DNA of 64,000 nt from Ruminiclostridium cellobioparum DSM 1351 = ATCC 15832. Its GTDB lineage: Bacteria; Bacillota; Clostridia; Acetivibrionales; DSM-1351. The notes beneath the pieces are model-generated. The model made no database searches and had not been told where the DNA came from. It saw only the letters and a program-made list of their open reading frames with translations. The stretch covers positions 21,793 through 85,792 of the forward strand of contig NZ_JHYD01000037.1 in NCBI RefSeq assembly GCF_000621505.1, read 5' to 3'. The first letter of the stretch is position 1. Every line of letters begins with the position of its first letter. Shown piece after piece: positions 1 through 8,636 of this stretch. A program made the translations under genes and the position numbers.

Positions 1-2
1 AT

Positions 3-65
3 ACAAATGACTTCGAAAAAGATGCTTTGGATTCCTTAAACTTTTTAAAAAGTTATTTCAGATGA
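3..65 (+). CDS. C-terminal fragment of a gene entering from the left
   Basis: An open frame runs from the window edge and ends at TGA 63-65, giving about 20 residues ending in FLKSYFR. A hairpin with a T-run follows at 83-108, as expected after a gene end. The fragment is too short to identify a family. It could equally be a chance open frame. Confidence 0.35.
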   Translation, partial: TNDFEKDALDSLNFLKSYFR

Positions 66-82
66 TAAGCACAGAAAGAAAA

Positions 83-108
83 TGAAAAAGTATTGCATAG
101 ATGCTTTT
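83..108 (+). terminator. Intrinsic terminator
   Basis: The sequence AAAAAGTAT, a short loop, then ATGCTTTTTT forms an A/T-rich hairpin with one G-T pair and ends in six T. It probably ends the gene that stops at 65 and separates it from the sugar cluster. Confidence 0.5.
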
Positions 109-111
109 TTG

Positions 112-142
112 TGTGCCGCCATGGGACAACCATCCGGCACAT
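112..142 (+). promoter_or_regulatory. Leader hairpin before the transketolase
   Basis: TGTGCCG..ATGG pairs with CCAT..CGGCACA to give a GC-rich stem-loop that ends about 8 bases before the GGAGG ribosome site (150-154). It has no T-run, so it is not a simple terminator. It could stabilise the mRNA or modulate translation. Confidence 0.4.
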
Positions 143-162
143 TGGGACATGGAGGTTAAAAA

Positions 163-2250
163 ATGAGTAGACAAAATACGGAATACATACTGCAAAAGGG
201 AAAAGAACTGTTATTGGAATATAAGGACTCAATTCTCAGAATATCTGTCCTGCAGCAAGCTGCCGATGCTGTGGATAACGGAGTCCACATAGGAGGAGTA
301 TTTTCTGCGGTGATTCCGCTTGCGACGCTGTATTACGGCGGATTTATCCAGCTGGATATTGAGAATCCCACCGCAGAAGACCAGGATGCATTTGTACTCA
401 GCAAAGGCCATTCGGTAGCGGCAATTACAACGATATATGCCGATAAGGGATATTTCCCGAAGGATTTATTAAAGAATACAAGATCAATTGAGAGTATAAT
501 CAACGGTCATCCCGGTCCTCTGATGCCTGGAGTGCATATTTCCACCGGACCTTTAGGGCAGGGACTATCAGCAGCAGCCGGTTTCGCATTGATAGGGAGG
601 GAAGCTCCCAAACGGGATGTTTACTGTATGTCCGGGGACGGAGAGCTGCAGGAAGGTTCCATCTGGTAAGCTGTTATGTATGCCGGCGAAACCGGTTTGG
701 AGAATCTGTGCCTTATAGTTGACAGAAATTACGGACAGCTGGATTGCACCAACCGTTTGATACTTGGACTGGGCGATTTAAAAGCAAAATTTGAGGCCTT
801 CGGCTGGAGGGTATTTGAAATTGACGGAAGAAGCTATTCTCAAGCCTATGAAGCCTTTGATACTTTTAAAAACAAAGTTCGGGACGGAAGGCCTACAGTG
901 ATTATATCCAATACAACCAAAGGCTTTGGTGGATTTTCCAATCTTACTGACAGTCATAAGACGAATTTCTCAGGCAAGGTTTTTGAGTTGGAAATGGAAT
1001 ATCAAAAAAAGAGGCTTGCAAACAGGGCACAAGAGCTGACAGGCTTCTGGTCGGGACTGGAGGGAAAGGAAGAAACCGCAGTAAAGGAATTGGGAGCTTT
1101 TGCCGCCGGTATGAACCTGTCTGTTGTTCCGGATGCCCCGGACAATTCTTTTAGAGTTACAGTTACAGAGCCAAAGGTTAAAACCTGCAAAGCAGCGCCC
1201 AGAAACAAAAAGCTGCAATATCCCCGGGATATGCTGCCGGTACTTGATAAAACAAAAGAATATGCTGCCAGCTCAATAGTCACAGATGTAATGAAGGTTT
1301 TTGCACGGGATGAAAAGGTTGTGTCCATAGATTCCGACCTGTCGTCAACAAGCGGGTTATTTGACGGGATAAGTGCCGTTGATAAAACAAGGGCCGTAAA
1401 TGTGGGAATCGCAGAAGTTAATATGATGTGTATGGGAGAGGCTTACGCGGCAGCCGGCTATAATGCCTGGGTAAGCACCTTCTGTCCCTTCTTTGAATGG
1501 AGAGCGCTGAGAAGAATAGCCATAGGATACCAGGAACGCCTTGAAGCAATAGAGTCAAAAGCTGGCTGGCTTAGCGACGGACACCGGCTTGATCTCACCT
1601 TCCTGGCTACGGCACCGAATCTCGAGACCCAGACAAACGGTGCAACTCATATGGGAAATGACGATATAACCGTATTCAGCGGAATTGCACATCTTAAAAT
1701 AATAGACACCTCGTGTCCGCAGCAGCTTATGAGTATCATGGAATGGATTGCCGAAGGAAACAAGGGCCTGGTGTACCTGAGAATAATGCGGGCAAAATCG
1801 AAGGTGCTCTATTCCTCCGATTATACCTTTGAGTATGGAAAGGGCTATTATCTCAGCAGGTATGAAGGCAGTAAAATTGCTGTTATAACAAGCGGAAGGG
1901 GTGCCCATGAAGCCCTTGCTGCGGCAGAAATCCTGAAAAGCGAAGGTGTGGAAGTTGATATTATTGACATGCCGTCGGCTGATGAAGCAATGTTTGTTGA
2001 ACTGGCCGGATCAGGCAAGTCACTGCTCTTTGCAGAACAGAACAACGGGTATTTATATTCGGAATTCCAGAAAACCATGTTTAAAAATAAAGTGAACTTC
2101 GATCTTAATAAAATATTTTCCATCAATGCCCTGGATGAGAGCGGGAAAGCCATATTCATTCATTCAGGTACATACAAACAGCTTGCAGAACATCTGGGAC
2201 TCAGCGCAAAACAGCTGGCCGGCACAGTTAAAAAAATTATAACGGGTTAA
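163..2250 (+). pseudogene. Transketolase, interrupted by one in-frame TAA (667-669)
   Basis: Read through the stop, this is one full-length transketolase of 695 codons. It shows the TPP/metal motif GDGELQEG (Asp at codon 159) in the N-terminal PP domain, the catalytic Glu in NVGIAEVN (codon 418) in the Pyr domain, and a complete C-terminal domain. Codon 169, directly after EGSIW, is TAA where the family has Glu (pattern EGxxxEA; yeast Glu167). A single G-to-T change from GAA explains it. The frame is otherwise open for over 520 codons, which points to a recent mutation, a sequencing error or readthrough. GGAGG lies before ATG 163. It heads a sugar operon, so its natural donor is probably a ketose made by the isomerases downstream. 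The fragment starting at ATG 676 has no ribosome site. Confidence 0.85.
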
Positions 2251-2267
2251 TACAGGAGGTATGAAAA

Positions 2268-3776
2268 ATGGAAGTAAATAAATTAAAGCTTTTTATAAAT
2301 AATGAGTGGGTGGAGTCCAAATCCCAAAAATACATGGACATTATGGATCCGAGTACGGGTACGGTCATAGCACAAACTCCGTGCTGTACACAGGAAGAGG
2401 TAGAGCTGGCCGTTAAGGCTGCAAATGATGCATTTCCTGCATGGTCCGATACGCCTGCAATTAAAAGAGTGCAAATTTTATATAAGTTCAGAAGTCTGGT
2501 GGAAGAGCACCTGGATGAGCTTACATACATTTGCGCGCGGGAAAACGGAAAAGTGTGGGAAGAAGCCAAAGGTGATATTTTAAAGGTAAAAGAGATAACA
2601 GAACATGCCTGCGGTATTCCGTCTCTGATGATGGGGGAATCTCTGATGAATACTTCGGCCGGATATGATACGGTGCTTTACCGTGAACCTGTGGGAGTCT
2701 TTGCAGGAATTGCACCGTTTAATTTCCCCGGAATGATCCCTATGGGCTGGATGATGCCCTTGTGTATAGCCACCGGCAACACAATGGTGCTTAAACTTGC
2801 AAGTATGACGCCCATGACTTCTATCCGATGTCTGGAACTTATGCAGGAAGCGGGTTTGCCGGCCGGAGTTATAAATGCTGTAACCTGCAGCAGGAATGAA
2901 GCGGAAATTTTATTGACAAATCCTGCAATAAAGGGTGTAAGCTTCGTGGGCTCAACCTCGATAGGTGCCCACGTATATAAAACCGCAGCTGCCAGCGGAA
3001 AGAGAGTCCAGGCATTGACCGAAGCAAAAAATCATGCGTTGGTGCTGGAAGACGCACCGCTGGAGAGAACTGCAAGAGGAATAATCAATGCAACCTTTGG
3101 CTGTGCGGGTGAAAGATGTATGGCACTGCCCGTGGTTGTGGCACAGGAGAGCATAGCCGATAAATTGACCGGCTTACTGGTCAAATACGCTAAAGAGCTT
3201 AAAATCGGACCTGCTTATGATAGAACATCAACCCTGGGTCCGGTTATATCATCCTCCCACAAGGAATGGGTGCTCAATTGGATCGGAAAGGGAATTTCCG
3301 AAGGAGCAAAGCTGGTGCTTGACGGCAGAGATGTGAAGGTGGATGGAAATGAAGGCGGATACTACATCGGGCCCACCATATTTGACCATGTGACATCTGG
3401 TATGACTGTGGGTGATGATGAGATCTTCGGGCCTGTTTTATGCATAAAGCGTGTAAAGGACTTTGAAGAAGGCCTTGCAGTAATGAATGCAAACCGGTTT
3501 GCAAACGGCTCGGTAATATTTACTCAAAGCGGATATTACAGCAGGGAATTTGCAAAGAGAACAGACGGAGGCATGGTGGGGATAAATGTGGGCATTCCTG
3601 TTCCGGTAGGTATATTCCCGTTTACAGGCCACAAACAATCCTTCTTTGGAGATTTGCATGCCATCGGAAAAGACGGAGTCAGGTTCTTTACCGAGACAAA
3701 GGCGGTAACTACCAGATGGTTTGACGATGCTGAAAAAAATAATAAGAACGTCAGTACCTGGGATGGTTCTTTATAA
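2268..3776 (+). CDS. mmsA: CoA-acylating (methylmalonate-semialdehyde type) aldehyde dehydrogenase
   Basis: The product is a 502-residue aldehyde dehydrogenase of the MmsA/IolA branch, which oxidises an aldehyde with NAD and CoA to an acyl-CoA. Visible motifs are FNFPGMIPMGWMMP, the Rossmann segment FVGSTSIG, the GKRVQALTEAKNHA stretch typical of the branch, and the catalytic Cys284 in GCAGERCM. Length is normal for the family. It starts 17 bases after the transketolase with an AGGAGG site, so the two are co-transcribed. In this context it may convert the short aldehyde left after transketolase cleavage to an acyl-CoA. That substrate is inferred, and the enzyme could instead act on malonate or methylmalonate semialdehyde. 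Confidence 0.85.
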   Translation: MEVNKLKLFINNEWVESKSQKYMDIMDPSTGTVIAQTPCCTQEEVELAVKAANDAFPAWSDTPAIKRVQILYKFRSLVEEHLDELTYICARENGKVWEEAKGDILKVKEITEHACGIPSLMMGESLMNTSAGYDTVLYREPVGVFAGIAPFNFPGMIPMGWMMPLCIATGNTMVLKLASMTPMTSIRCLELMQEAGLPAGVINAVTCSRNEAEILLTNPAIKGVSFVGSTSIGAHVYKTAAASGKRVQALTEAKNHALVLEDAPLERTARGIINATFGCAGERCMALPVVVAQESIADKLTGLLVKYAKELKIGPAYDRTSTLGPVISSSHKEWVLNWIGKGISEGAKLVLDGRDVKVDGNEGGYYIGPTIFDHVTSGMTVGDDEIFGPVLCIKRVKDFEEGLAVMNANRFANGSVIFTQSGYYSREFAKRTDGGMVGINVGIPVPVGIFPFTGHKQSFFGDLHAIGKDGVRFFTETKAVTTRWFDDAEKNNKNVSTWDGSL

Positions 3777-3795
3777 TAAGCAACTTGTTTACAAA

Positions 3796-4114
3796 GGATG
3801 TATCGCAAAACTAATACAATTTAAATCCATGTGAAACTTTAGTGCTCTCGTACTAACTTCAAAAAATGGATAGCTCACAAAGTACATGCCTGAAATTTGT
3901 ACGGCTCATCACAAGTATTTTTGCTGTCGCAGAACACTCAACATCCTGTTTCGGGTTGCTGCTCAAATCGGCTTCCTGCCGATTTGCCAGCAAAAACACT
4001 TGTTTTTCACCTACAATTTCAAGCATGTACTTTTAATAGAGCTTATCATTTTTTGAAGTTGTACTCGCGCACTATGATCAGTAACACATTATTTTCATTT
4101 GTTTTGAGACAGCC
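3796..4114. mobile_element. MITE-like palindromic element, copy 1
   Basis: This is a 319-bp non-coding element. Its ends are imperfect inverted repeats (GGATGTATCGCAAAAC on the left; GGCTGTCTCAAAAC read from the right). Inside, two arms of about 60 bases (3841-3900 and 4013-4074) pair over most of their length, and a perfect 9-bp hairpin (CAAATCGGC, loop TTCCT, 3964-3986) lies in the centre. A second copy lies at 25336-25660 in the same orientation, with the central part strongly conserved. It has no transposase and fills the gap between the aldehyde dehydrogenase and the kinase gene. I saw no clear target duplication. Confidence 0.75.
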
Positions 4115-4175
4115 CGGAAAACAATTTGCTTAAAAATTATCCGGGCCGCAAGCTTAAAGAAAGGGGGAGAATAGT

Positions 4176-5162
4176 TTGGGAGACTCTGAGGTTAACATTA
4201 ACCGCCAATACGATGTGCTGTGCATTGGGCTTATAAATATGAACATGCCTGTCAGACCGGTTGATAAAGGTGTTTTTGACAGGGATGTGACAATGGTGGA
4301 TGCAATTGATATAATGCCGGGCGGAGATGCCATGAATGAAGCCATTACCCTGAGCAGGCTTGGCAACAGAGTGGGACTTGTGGGGAAAATCGGAGAGGAC
4401 ATTTTCGGTCAGATACTGCTGGAGATGACCTCCAGGGCAGGAGTTGACACGAAATACATATGTAAGGATAAAAATGCTGGTACGAGTGTATGTGTAATGC
4501 TGGTCAATCAGGACGGAAGCCGCAATTTCGCATCTCACAGAGGCGCAAACTGTGAATTTTCTCTGGAGGACATAGATCTTTCAATTCTAAAGCAAACCAA
4601 AATTGTAAACATAGGAAGTATCTATGCCTTGAAAAAACTCGACGGGGAAGGTGTAGAGACTATTTTACTTGAAGCGCGCAAAAATGGAGTCATTACATGC
4701 GCGGACATGATGTGTGACACATACGGAAAAGGCTTTGATGCAATAAAGGGAGCATTGGGCAAGCTGGATTATTTTATTCCCAGTTATGATGAGGCTGCAG
4801 CAGTAACAGGAGAAACAAGGGTTGAAAAGATAGCAGAAAAGCTGCTGGATATAGGTATAAAGAATGTGATCATCAAATTGGGCGCAAAGGGCTGCTTTGT
4901 TTCCAATGATAAACAAAGTTTTTATGAAGCTCCCTATGAGGCTGAGGTAGTAGACACGACAGGTGCGGGAGACAACTTTGTTGCAGGCTTTTTGACAGGC
5001 TTAAACATGAATTGGGAGCTGAGCAGGTGCATAGAACTGGCGAACGCCGTGGGATCGCTGGCGGTGGGGAAGGTTGGCTCAAATGGCGCTGTACACAGTA
5101 TGGACCAGGTTATGGAGTTTATGAAAAACACAAGGAAAATCAATATAAACAGGTCAATTTAG
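4176..5162 (+). CDS. PfkB/ribokinase-family sugar kinase
   Basis: The 328-residue protein has both PfkB signatures: MPGGDAMNEAITLSRLG near residue 45 and the catalytic DTTGAGDNF near residue 260, where Asp acts as base. It should phosphorylate a sugar or sugar derivative with ATP in the cytoplasm. The frame begins at TTG 4176, nine bases after a GGGGGAG site; no ATG fits the N-terminus better. It lies directly downstream of the palindromic element and 38 bases before the isomerase gene. The substrate cannot be read from sequence, but the neighbours suggest a ketose from the same pathway. Confidence 0.85.
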   Translation: MGDSEVNINRQYDVLCIGLINMNMPVRPVDKGVFDRDVTMVDAIDIMPGGDAMNEAITLSRLGNRVGLVGKIGEDIFGQILLEMTSRAGVDTKYICKDKNAGTSVCVMLVNQDGSRNFASHRGANCEFSLEDIDLSILKQTKIVNIGSIYALKKLDGEGVETILLEARKNGVITCADMMCDTYGKGFDAIKGALGKLDYFIPSYDEAAAVTGETRVEKIAEKLLDIGIKNVIIKLGAKGCFVSNDKQSFYEAPYEAEVVDTTGAGDNFVAGFLTGLNMNWELSRCIELANAVGSLAVGKVGSNGAVHSMDQVMEFMKNTRKININRSI

Positions 5163-5200
5163 TATACGTGCACATTAAAAGCACGCTGAGGAGGTATTTT

Positions 5201-6649
5201 ATGCTGGAGGAATACAAGCAAAAGCACAGGGTAAAGATCGGTTTAGCTCCGACAAGAAGAATTCTGACCAGAAAGAACTTTTTTAACAAAGCCGATGCCA
5301 TAAAAGAAAAAGATATTATAGAAGACACTCTGGATCAGAATGGAATAGAATATGTAAATCTGGATTTTCTTAATGAAGAAGGTTTGCTTTATCAGGGCTG
5401 TGATTCCGACAGAGCGGCTAAAAAATTCATCGAAGCAGGTGTGGATGCCATCTTTGCACCACACTGCAATTTCGGGACTGAAGATGCAGTTGCAAAGCTG
5501 GCTAAAAAAGTTAACAAGCCGCTGCTATTGTGGGGTCCCAGGGATGGAGCTCCAAAGCAGGACGGAAGCCGGGAGAGAGACAGCCAGTGCGGCCTTTTTG
5601 CCACCTCAAAGGTTCTTCAGCAATTCGGGGTCCCATTTACATATATACCAAATACCCGAGTTGAGGATGCACTGTTTAAAAAAGGACTGAAAAATTTTAT
5701 ATCGGCAGCGGCTGTTGTCAAGTCAATGACAAATTTGAGAATCGGTCAGATAGGAACACGTCCCGCAGGCTTCTGGACTGTAAAATGCAACGAGGAAGAG
5801 CTGCTTGAACGCTTTGGCATTGAAGTGGTACCTGTAACAATACCCGAAATCAAAAGTTCAATGGATGAAATTCTGTCAGTGAAGCCTGTTATACTCAAAG
5901 AGACCTTTAATGATATTAAAATAAAGATTGACAGGATAGATATAAATGACGAAGCCCTTCAAAAAACAGCGGCCCTGAAGATTGCCATCAGGCAATGGGC
6001 CGATGCCGAAGGACTTTCAGCTATTGCCATGCTTTGCAATAAACCTGTAAGGGAAGCCTTCGGCATCACTCCCTGCTTCACAATGTCAGACCTGACAGAT
6101 GACGGACTTCCGGTCATATGCGAAACTGATATACATGGTGCGGTAACTTCCATTATGACTCAGGCTGCAGTTCTTGGAGACAGTGCTACTTTTCTAGCGG
6201 ACATGACTGTCCGGCATCCTGAAAATGATAATGCCGAGCTGTTGTGGCACTGCGGTGTTTTCCCACAAAGTCTTAAGAGCAGGAACTCAAAGACAGTGCT
6301 GAATAACCACTATGGAGCCAATTTCCCCGGTGCCTGTGAGTGGGAAATAGAGGGCGGGGATATAACAGTTTCCAGATTTGACGGAGTCAGTGGAGAGTAT
6401 AAGCTCTTGCTGGCTGAAGGCAGGGGAATTCAGGGCCCGAAAAACAACGGCACATACGTGTGGGTTGAATTTAGGGACTGGATGAAGATGGAGAACCGCC
6501 TTATCAATGGCCCTTATATACACCATTGTACCGGAGTTCACGGAAAAGCTGCCGTAGCTCTGTATGAGGCCTGTAAGTATATTCCGGGACTTACTCCCGA
6601 CCCTGTGGATCCTACAAGGGAAGAAATTGAAAACTTTCTGATAAGATGA
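5201..6649 (+). CDS. L-fucose/L-arabinose isomerase-superfamily protein
   Basis: The 482-residue product begins at ATG 5201, after GAGGAGGT; an in-frame extension upstream overlaps the kinase gene and is not needed. It resembles L-fucose isomerase-like proteins, with an N-terminal sugar-binding alpha/beta half, the conserved IGQIGTRPAGFW segment in the middle, then SDLTDDGLPVICETDIHG and HHCTGVHG in the C-terminal half, where the family carries its Glu/Asp/His metal ligands. It is shorter than classical FucI (about 590), as is common for the uncharacterised branch. Expected role: Mn-dependent aldose-ketose isomerisation supplying the kinase or transketolase. Substrate unknown. Confidence 0.75.
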   Translation: MLEEYKQKHRVKIGLAPTRRILTRKNFFNKADAIKEKDIIEDTLDQNGIEYVNLDFLNEEGLLYQGCDSDRAAKKFIEAGVDAIFAPHCNFGTEDAVAKLAKKVNKPLLLWGPRDGAPKQDGSRERDSQCGLFATSKVLQQFGVPFTYIPNTRVEDALFKKGLKNFISAAAVVKSMTNLRIGQIGTRPAGFWTVKCNEEELLERFGIEVVPVTIPEIKSSMDEILSVKPVILKETFNDIKIKIDRIDINDEALQKTAALKIAIRQWADAEGLSAIAMLCNKPVREAFGITPCFTMSDLTDDGLPVICETDIHGAVTSIMTQAAVLGDSATFLADMTVRHPENDNAELLWHCGVFPQSLKSRNSKTVLNNHYGANFPGACEWEIEGGDITVSRFDGVSGEYKLLLAEGRGIQGPKNNGTYVWVEFRDWMKMENRLINGPYIHHCTGVHGKAAVALYEACKYIPGLTPDPVDPTREEIENFLIR

Positions 6650-6718
6650 TTTTTAAAATAAAGAATTTACAAACGTGGAATTTCAAACGGTTGGGATAAA
6701 AACGAAAGGACTGATTGC

Positions 6719-7354
6719 ATGAAGATAGCAATTGTTACCGAATCAAGTTCGGCAGCTAAAAACTCAATGGTGGAAGCCGCTTTGAACAAGACAGGACATG
6801 AAATAATAAATCTTGGTATGTACGGTGTGGACGGTGAGCCGGCGGTTTCATATATTGATACCGGCTTTATGGGGGCATTACTCCTCAATACCGGCTGTGT
6901 GGATTTTGTAGTGGGAGGCTGCGGTACGGGACAGGGCTTTGTAAACGCCATAGTTCAATATCCCGGAGTAGTCTGCGGTCTTATTTCAGAGCCTCTTGAC
7001 GCCTGGCTCTATGGGCAGATAAACGGCGGGAACAGTATTTCACTGGCGCTGAACAAGGGCTTTGGATGGGCTGGGGACGTAAATCTTGAGTTTGTCTTTG
7101 AGAAGCTTTTCAGTGTGGAATTCGGCACAGGATATCCGGTGCACAGAAAAGAGGTTCAGTCTGGAGCAAGAAAGCAGCTGGCTGCCGTATCAGAGCTGAC
7201 ACACCTTTCATTTGCCGAAATCCTGGGCAGGATGGATAAGGAATATTTAAAGAAGATATTGTCATATCCCGGCCTGAAGGAAGTTATGGAAAAAAATGCC
7301 GACGGAACATTGGCCTCAACAAAAGCTCTGTTTACTTTAATTAATACACTATAG
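6719..7354 (+). CDS. RpiB/LacA/LacB-family sugar-phosphate isomerase
   Basis: The 211-residue protein starts MKIAIVTESSSAAKN instead of the MKIAIGSDHAG of ribose-5-phosphate isomerase B, but keeps the catalytic-Cys loop GCGTGQGF near residue 70 and the following NGGN segment. About 60 extra C-terminal residues match the longer RpiB variants found in clostridial sugar operons. It interconverts an aldose and a ketose by an enediol mechanism in the family; members of this branch also act on non-standard tetroses and branched sugars. GAAAGGA precedes ATG 6719. Together with the transketolase it suggests alternating isomerisation and two-carbon transfer. Confidence 0.8.
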   Translation: MKIAIVTESSSAAKNSMVEAALNKTGHEIINLGMYGVDGEPAVSYIDTGFMGALLLNTGCVDFVVGGCGTGQGFVNAIVQYPGVVCGLISEPLDAWLYGQINGGNSISLALNKGFGWAGDVNLEFVFEKLFSVEFGTGYPVHRKEVQSGARKQLAAVSELTHLSFAEILGRMDKEYLKKILSYPGLKEVMEKNADGTLASTKALFTLINTL

Positions 7355-7380
7355 ACCGAAAGTAAAAGGAGAATTGGACT

Positions 7381-8469
7381 ATGAACGAATTTCAAACAAA
7401 ACTTGAGAAGGTGAAGAGGTTCCTGGATGCAAAAGGTTTGGACGGCATAATTTTATCCAGAAGAGAATCCTTTTCCTGGCTGACCTGCGGAGCTCATGAT
7501 TTTGTAGCCAAATTTTCAGAAACAGGAGTTGCCGACCTGATAGTTATGAAGGACAAATGCTATGTGGCAGCCTCCGAGATAGAGCGCTGCAGGATGATGG
7601 ACGAGGAGATAAAAATACCGGATTTTGAGCTTGTGAGTTTTGACTGGTACAGGGATAAAAATGATGTTATCGGCCAGTTGACCAGAGGCAGGAAGGTTGC
7701 CAGTGATACGGGAAATTTCAATACGCCGAACCTTTGTGAAGATTTCAGAAGGCTGAGATTTTCTCTGTGCACCGAAGAAACCGGGAGGCTGGAGGAGCTT
7801 TGCAGCAGGACTGCAATTGCCGTACAGGAAACCTGCAGGGAAATATATGTGGGAGATACCGAACACGAAATAGCTGCAAACATCGGCAGCAAACTTATGA
7901 AGCAGGGGATACAGCTGCCTGTCTGCCTCATTGCGGCCGACGGCAGGATTAAAAAGTACAGGCATCCCGTTCCTGCAGGAAATAAGGTGAAAAAATATGC
8001 TTTAGTTGTAGTTGGGGCCGAAAAGTACGGTTTGTATGTATCAATGAGCAGGATGGTGAGCTTTGGAGAACCTGATGACGAAATTCTGAGAAAACAGAAA
8101 GCCTGTCTGGAGGTTGATGCCGCTTTGATAAGGAATACCGTTGTTGGTGCCGGTGTATCCGATATTTTCAAAGCAGCTGTCAATAAATATGAAATGACAG
8201 GCTTTGCCGGGGAATGGAAATTCCATCATCAGGGAGGGGCGGCAGGGTACAGGGCCAGAGAATTCCTTGGGAACTTTGACACAGAGGAGCTGGTTCAGGA
8301 AAACCAGATGTATGCCTGGAACCCAACTATTTCAGGAACCAAAAGCGAGGATACCATATTGGCAACCCCCCAGGGTCCCAGGATTTTGACCGAAATACCC
8401 GGCTGGCCTATGAGAAAGATAATAATTGACGGGCAGGAGATTATGAGACCGGATATACTTGTCAGGTAG
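7381..8469 (+). CDS. M24-family (creatinase/aminopeptidase P fold) protein lacking most metal ligands
   Basis: The 362-residue protein has a creatinase-type N-terminal domain and a C-terminal pita-bread domain. The five usual metal ligands (Asp, Asp, His, Glu, Glu) read here as Val (LVVVGA), Met (VSMSRM), His (HHQGG), Asn (MYAWNP) and Glu (KSEDT), so three of five are lost and a dimetal peptidase centre is unlikely. Creatinase shows that this fold can work without metal. It is the last gene of the sugar operon (AAAGGAG before ATG 7381), so it may act on a pathway intermediate or be regulatory. Compare the intact M24 peptidase at 31639-32829. Confidence 0.75.
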   Translation: MNEFQTKLEKVKRFLDAKGLDGIILSRRESFSWLTCGAHDFVAKFSETGVADLIVMKDKCYVAASEIERCRMMDEEIKIPDFELVSFDWYRDKNDVIGQLTRGRKVASDTGNFNTPNLCEDFRRLRFSLCTEETGRLEELCSRTAIAVQETCREIYVGDTEHEIAANIGSKLMKQGIQLPVCLIAADGRIKKYRHPVPAGNKVKKYALVVVGAEKYGLYVSMSRMVSFGEPDDEILRKQKACLEVDAALIRNTVVGAGVSDIFKAAVNKYEMTGFAGEWKFHHQGGAAGYRAREFLGNFDTEELVQENQMYAWNPTISGTKSEDTILATPQGPRILTEIPGWPMRKIIIDGQEIMRPDILVR

Positions 8470-8558
8470 AATTTGACCTGTCTTGTGCCGGGAATATTTA
8501 CATGCCGGAAGCTTGACTAAATTATACTCCATATATAGTATTAATTTGTGTGGTGTAA

Positions 8559-8594
8559 CCCGTTAATTTTTGTATTTTAAATAACGGGAATTTT
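8559..8594 (+). terminator. Hairpin ending the sugar operon
   Basis: CCCGTTA (8559-8565) pairs with TAACGGG (8582-8588), followed by AATTTTAAATTAAT. The stem is perfect but the T-run is weak, so termination may be partial. It lies between the M24-like gene and the AraC-type regulator. Confidence 0.45.
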
Positions 8595-8636
8595 AAATTA
8601 ATATTCCTTATAATTGGATATGGAGGGAGAGCCGGA

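Noticed and set aside
3897..4133. Plus-strand frame of 78 codons in the first palindromic element
   Set aside because: It lies across the palindrome, is not preserved in copy 2 and lacks a ribosome site.
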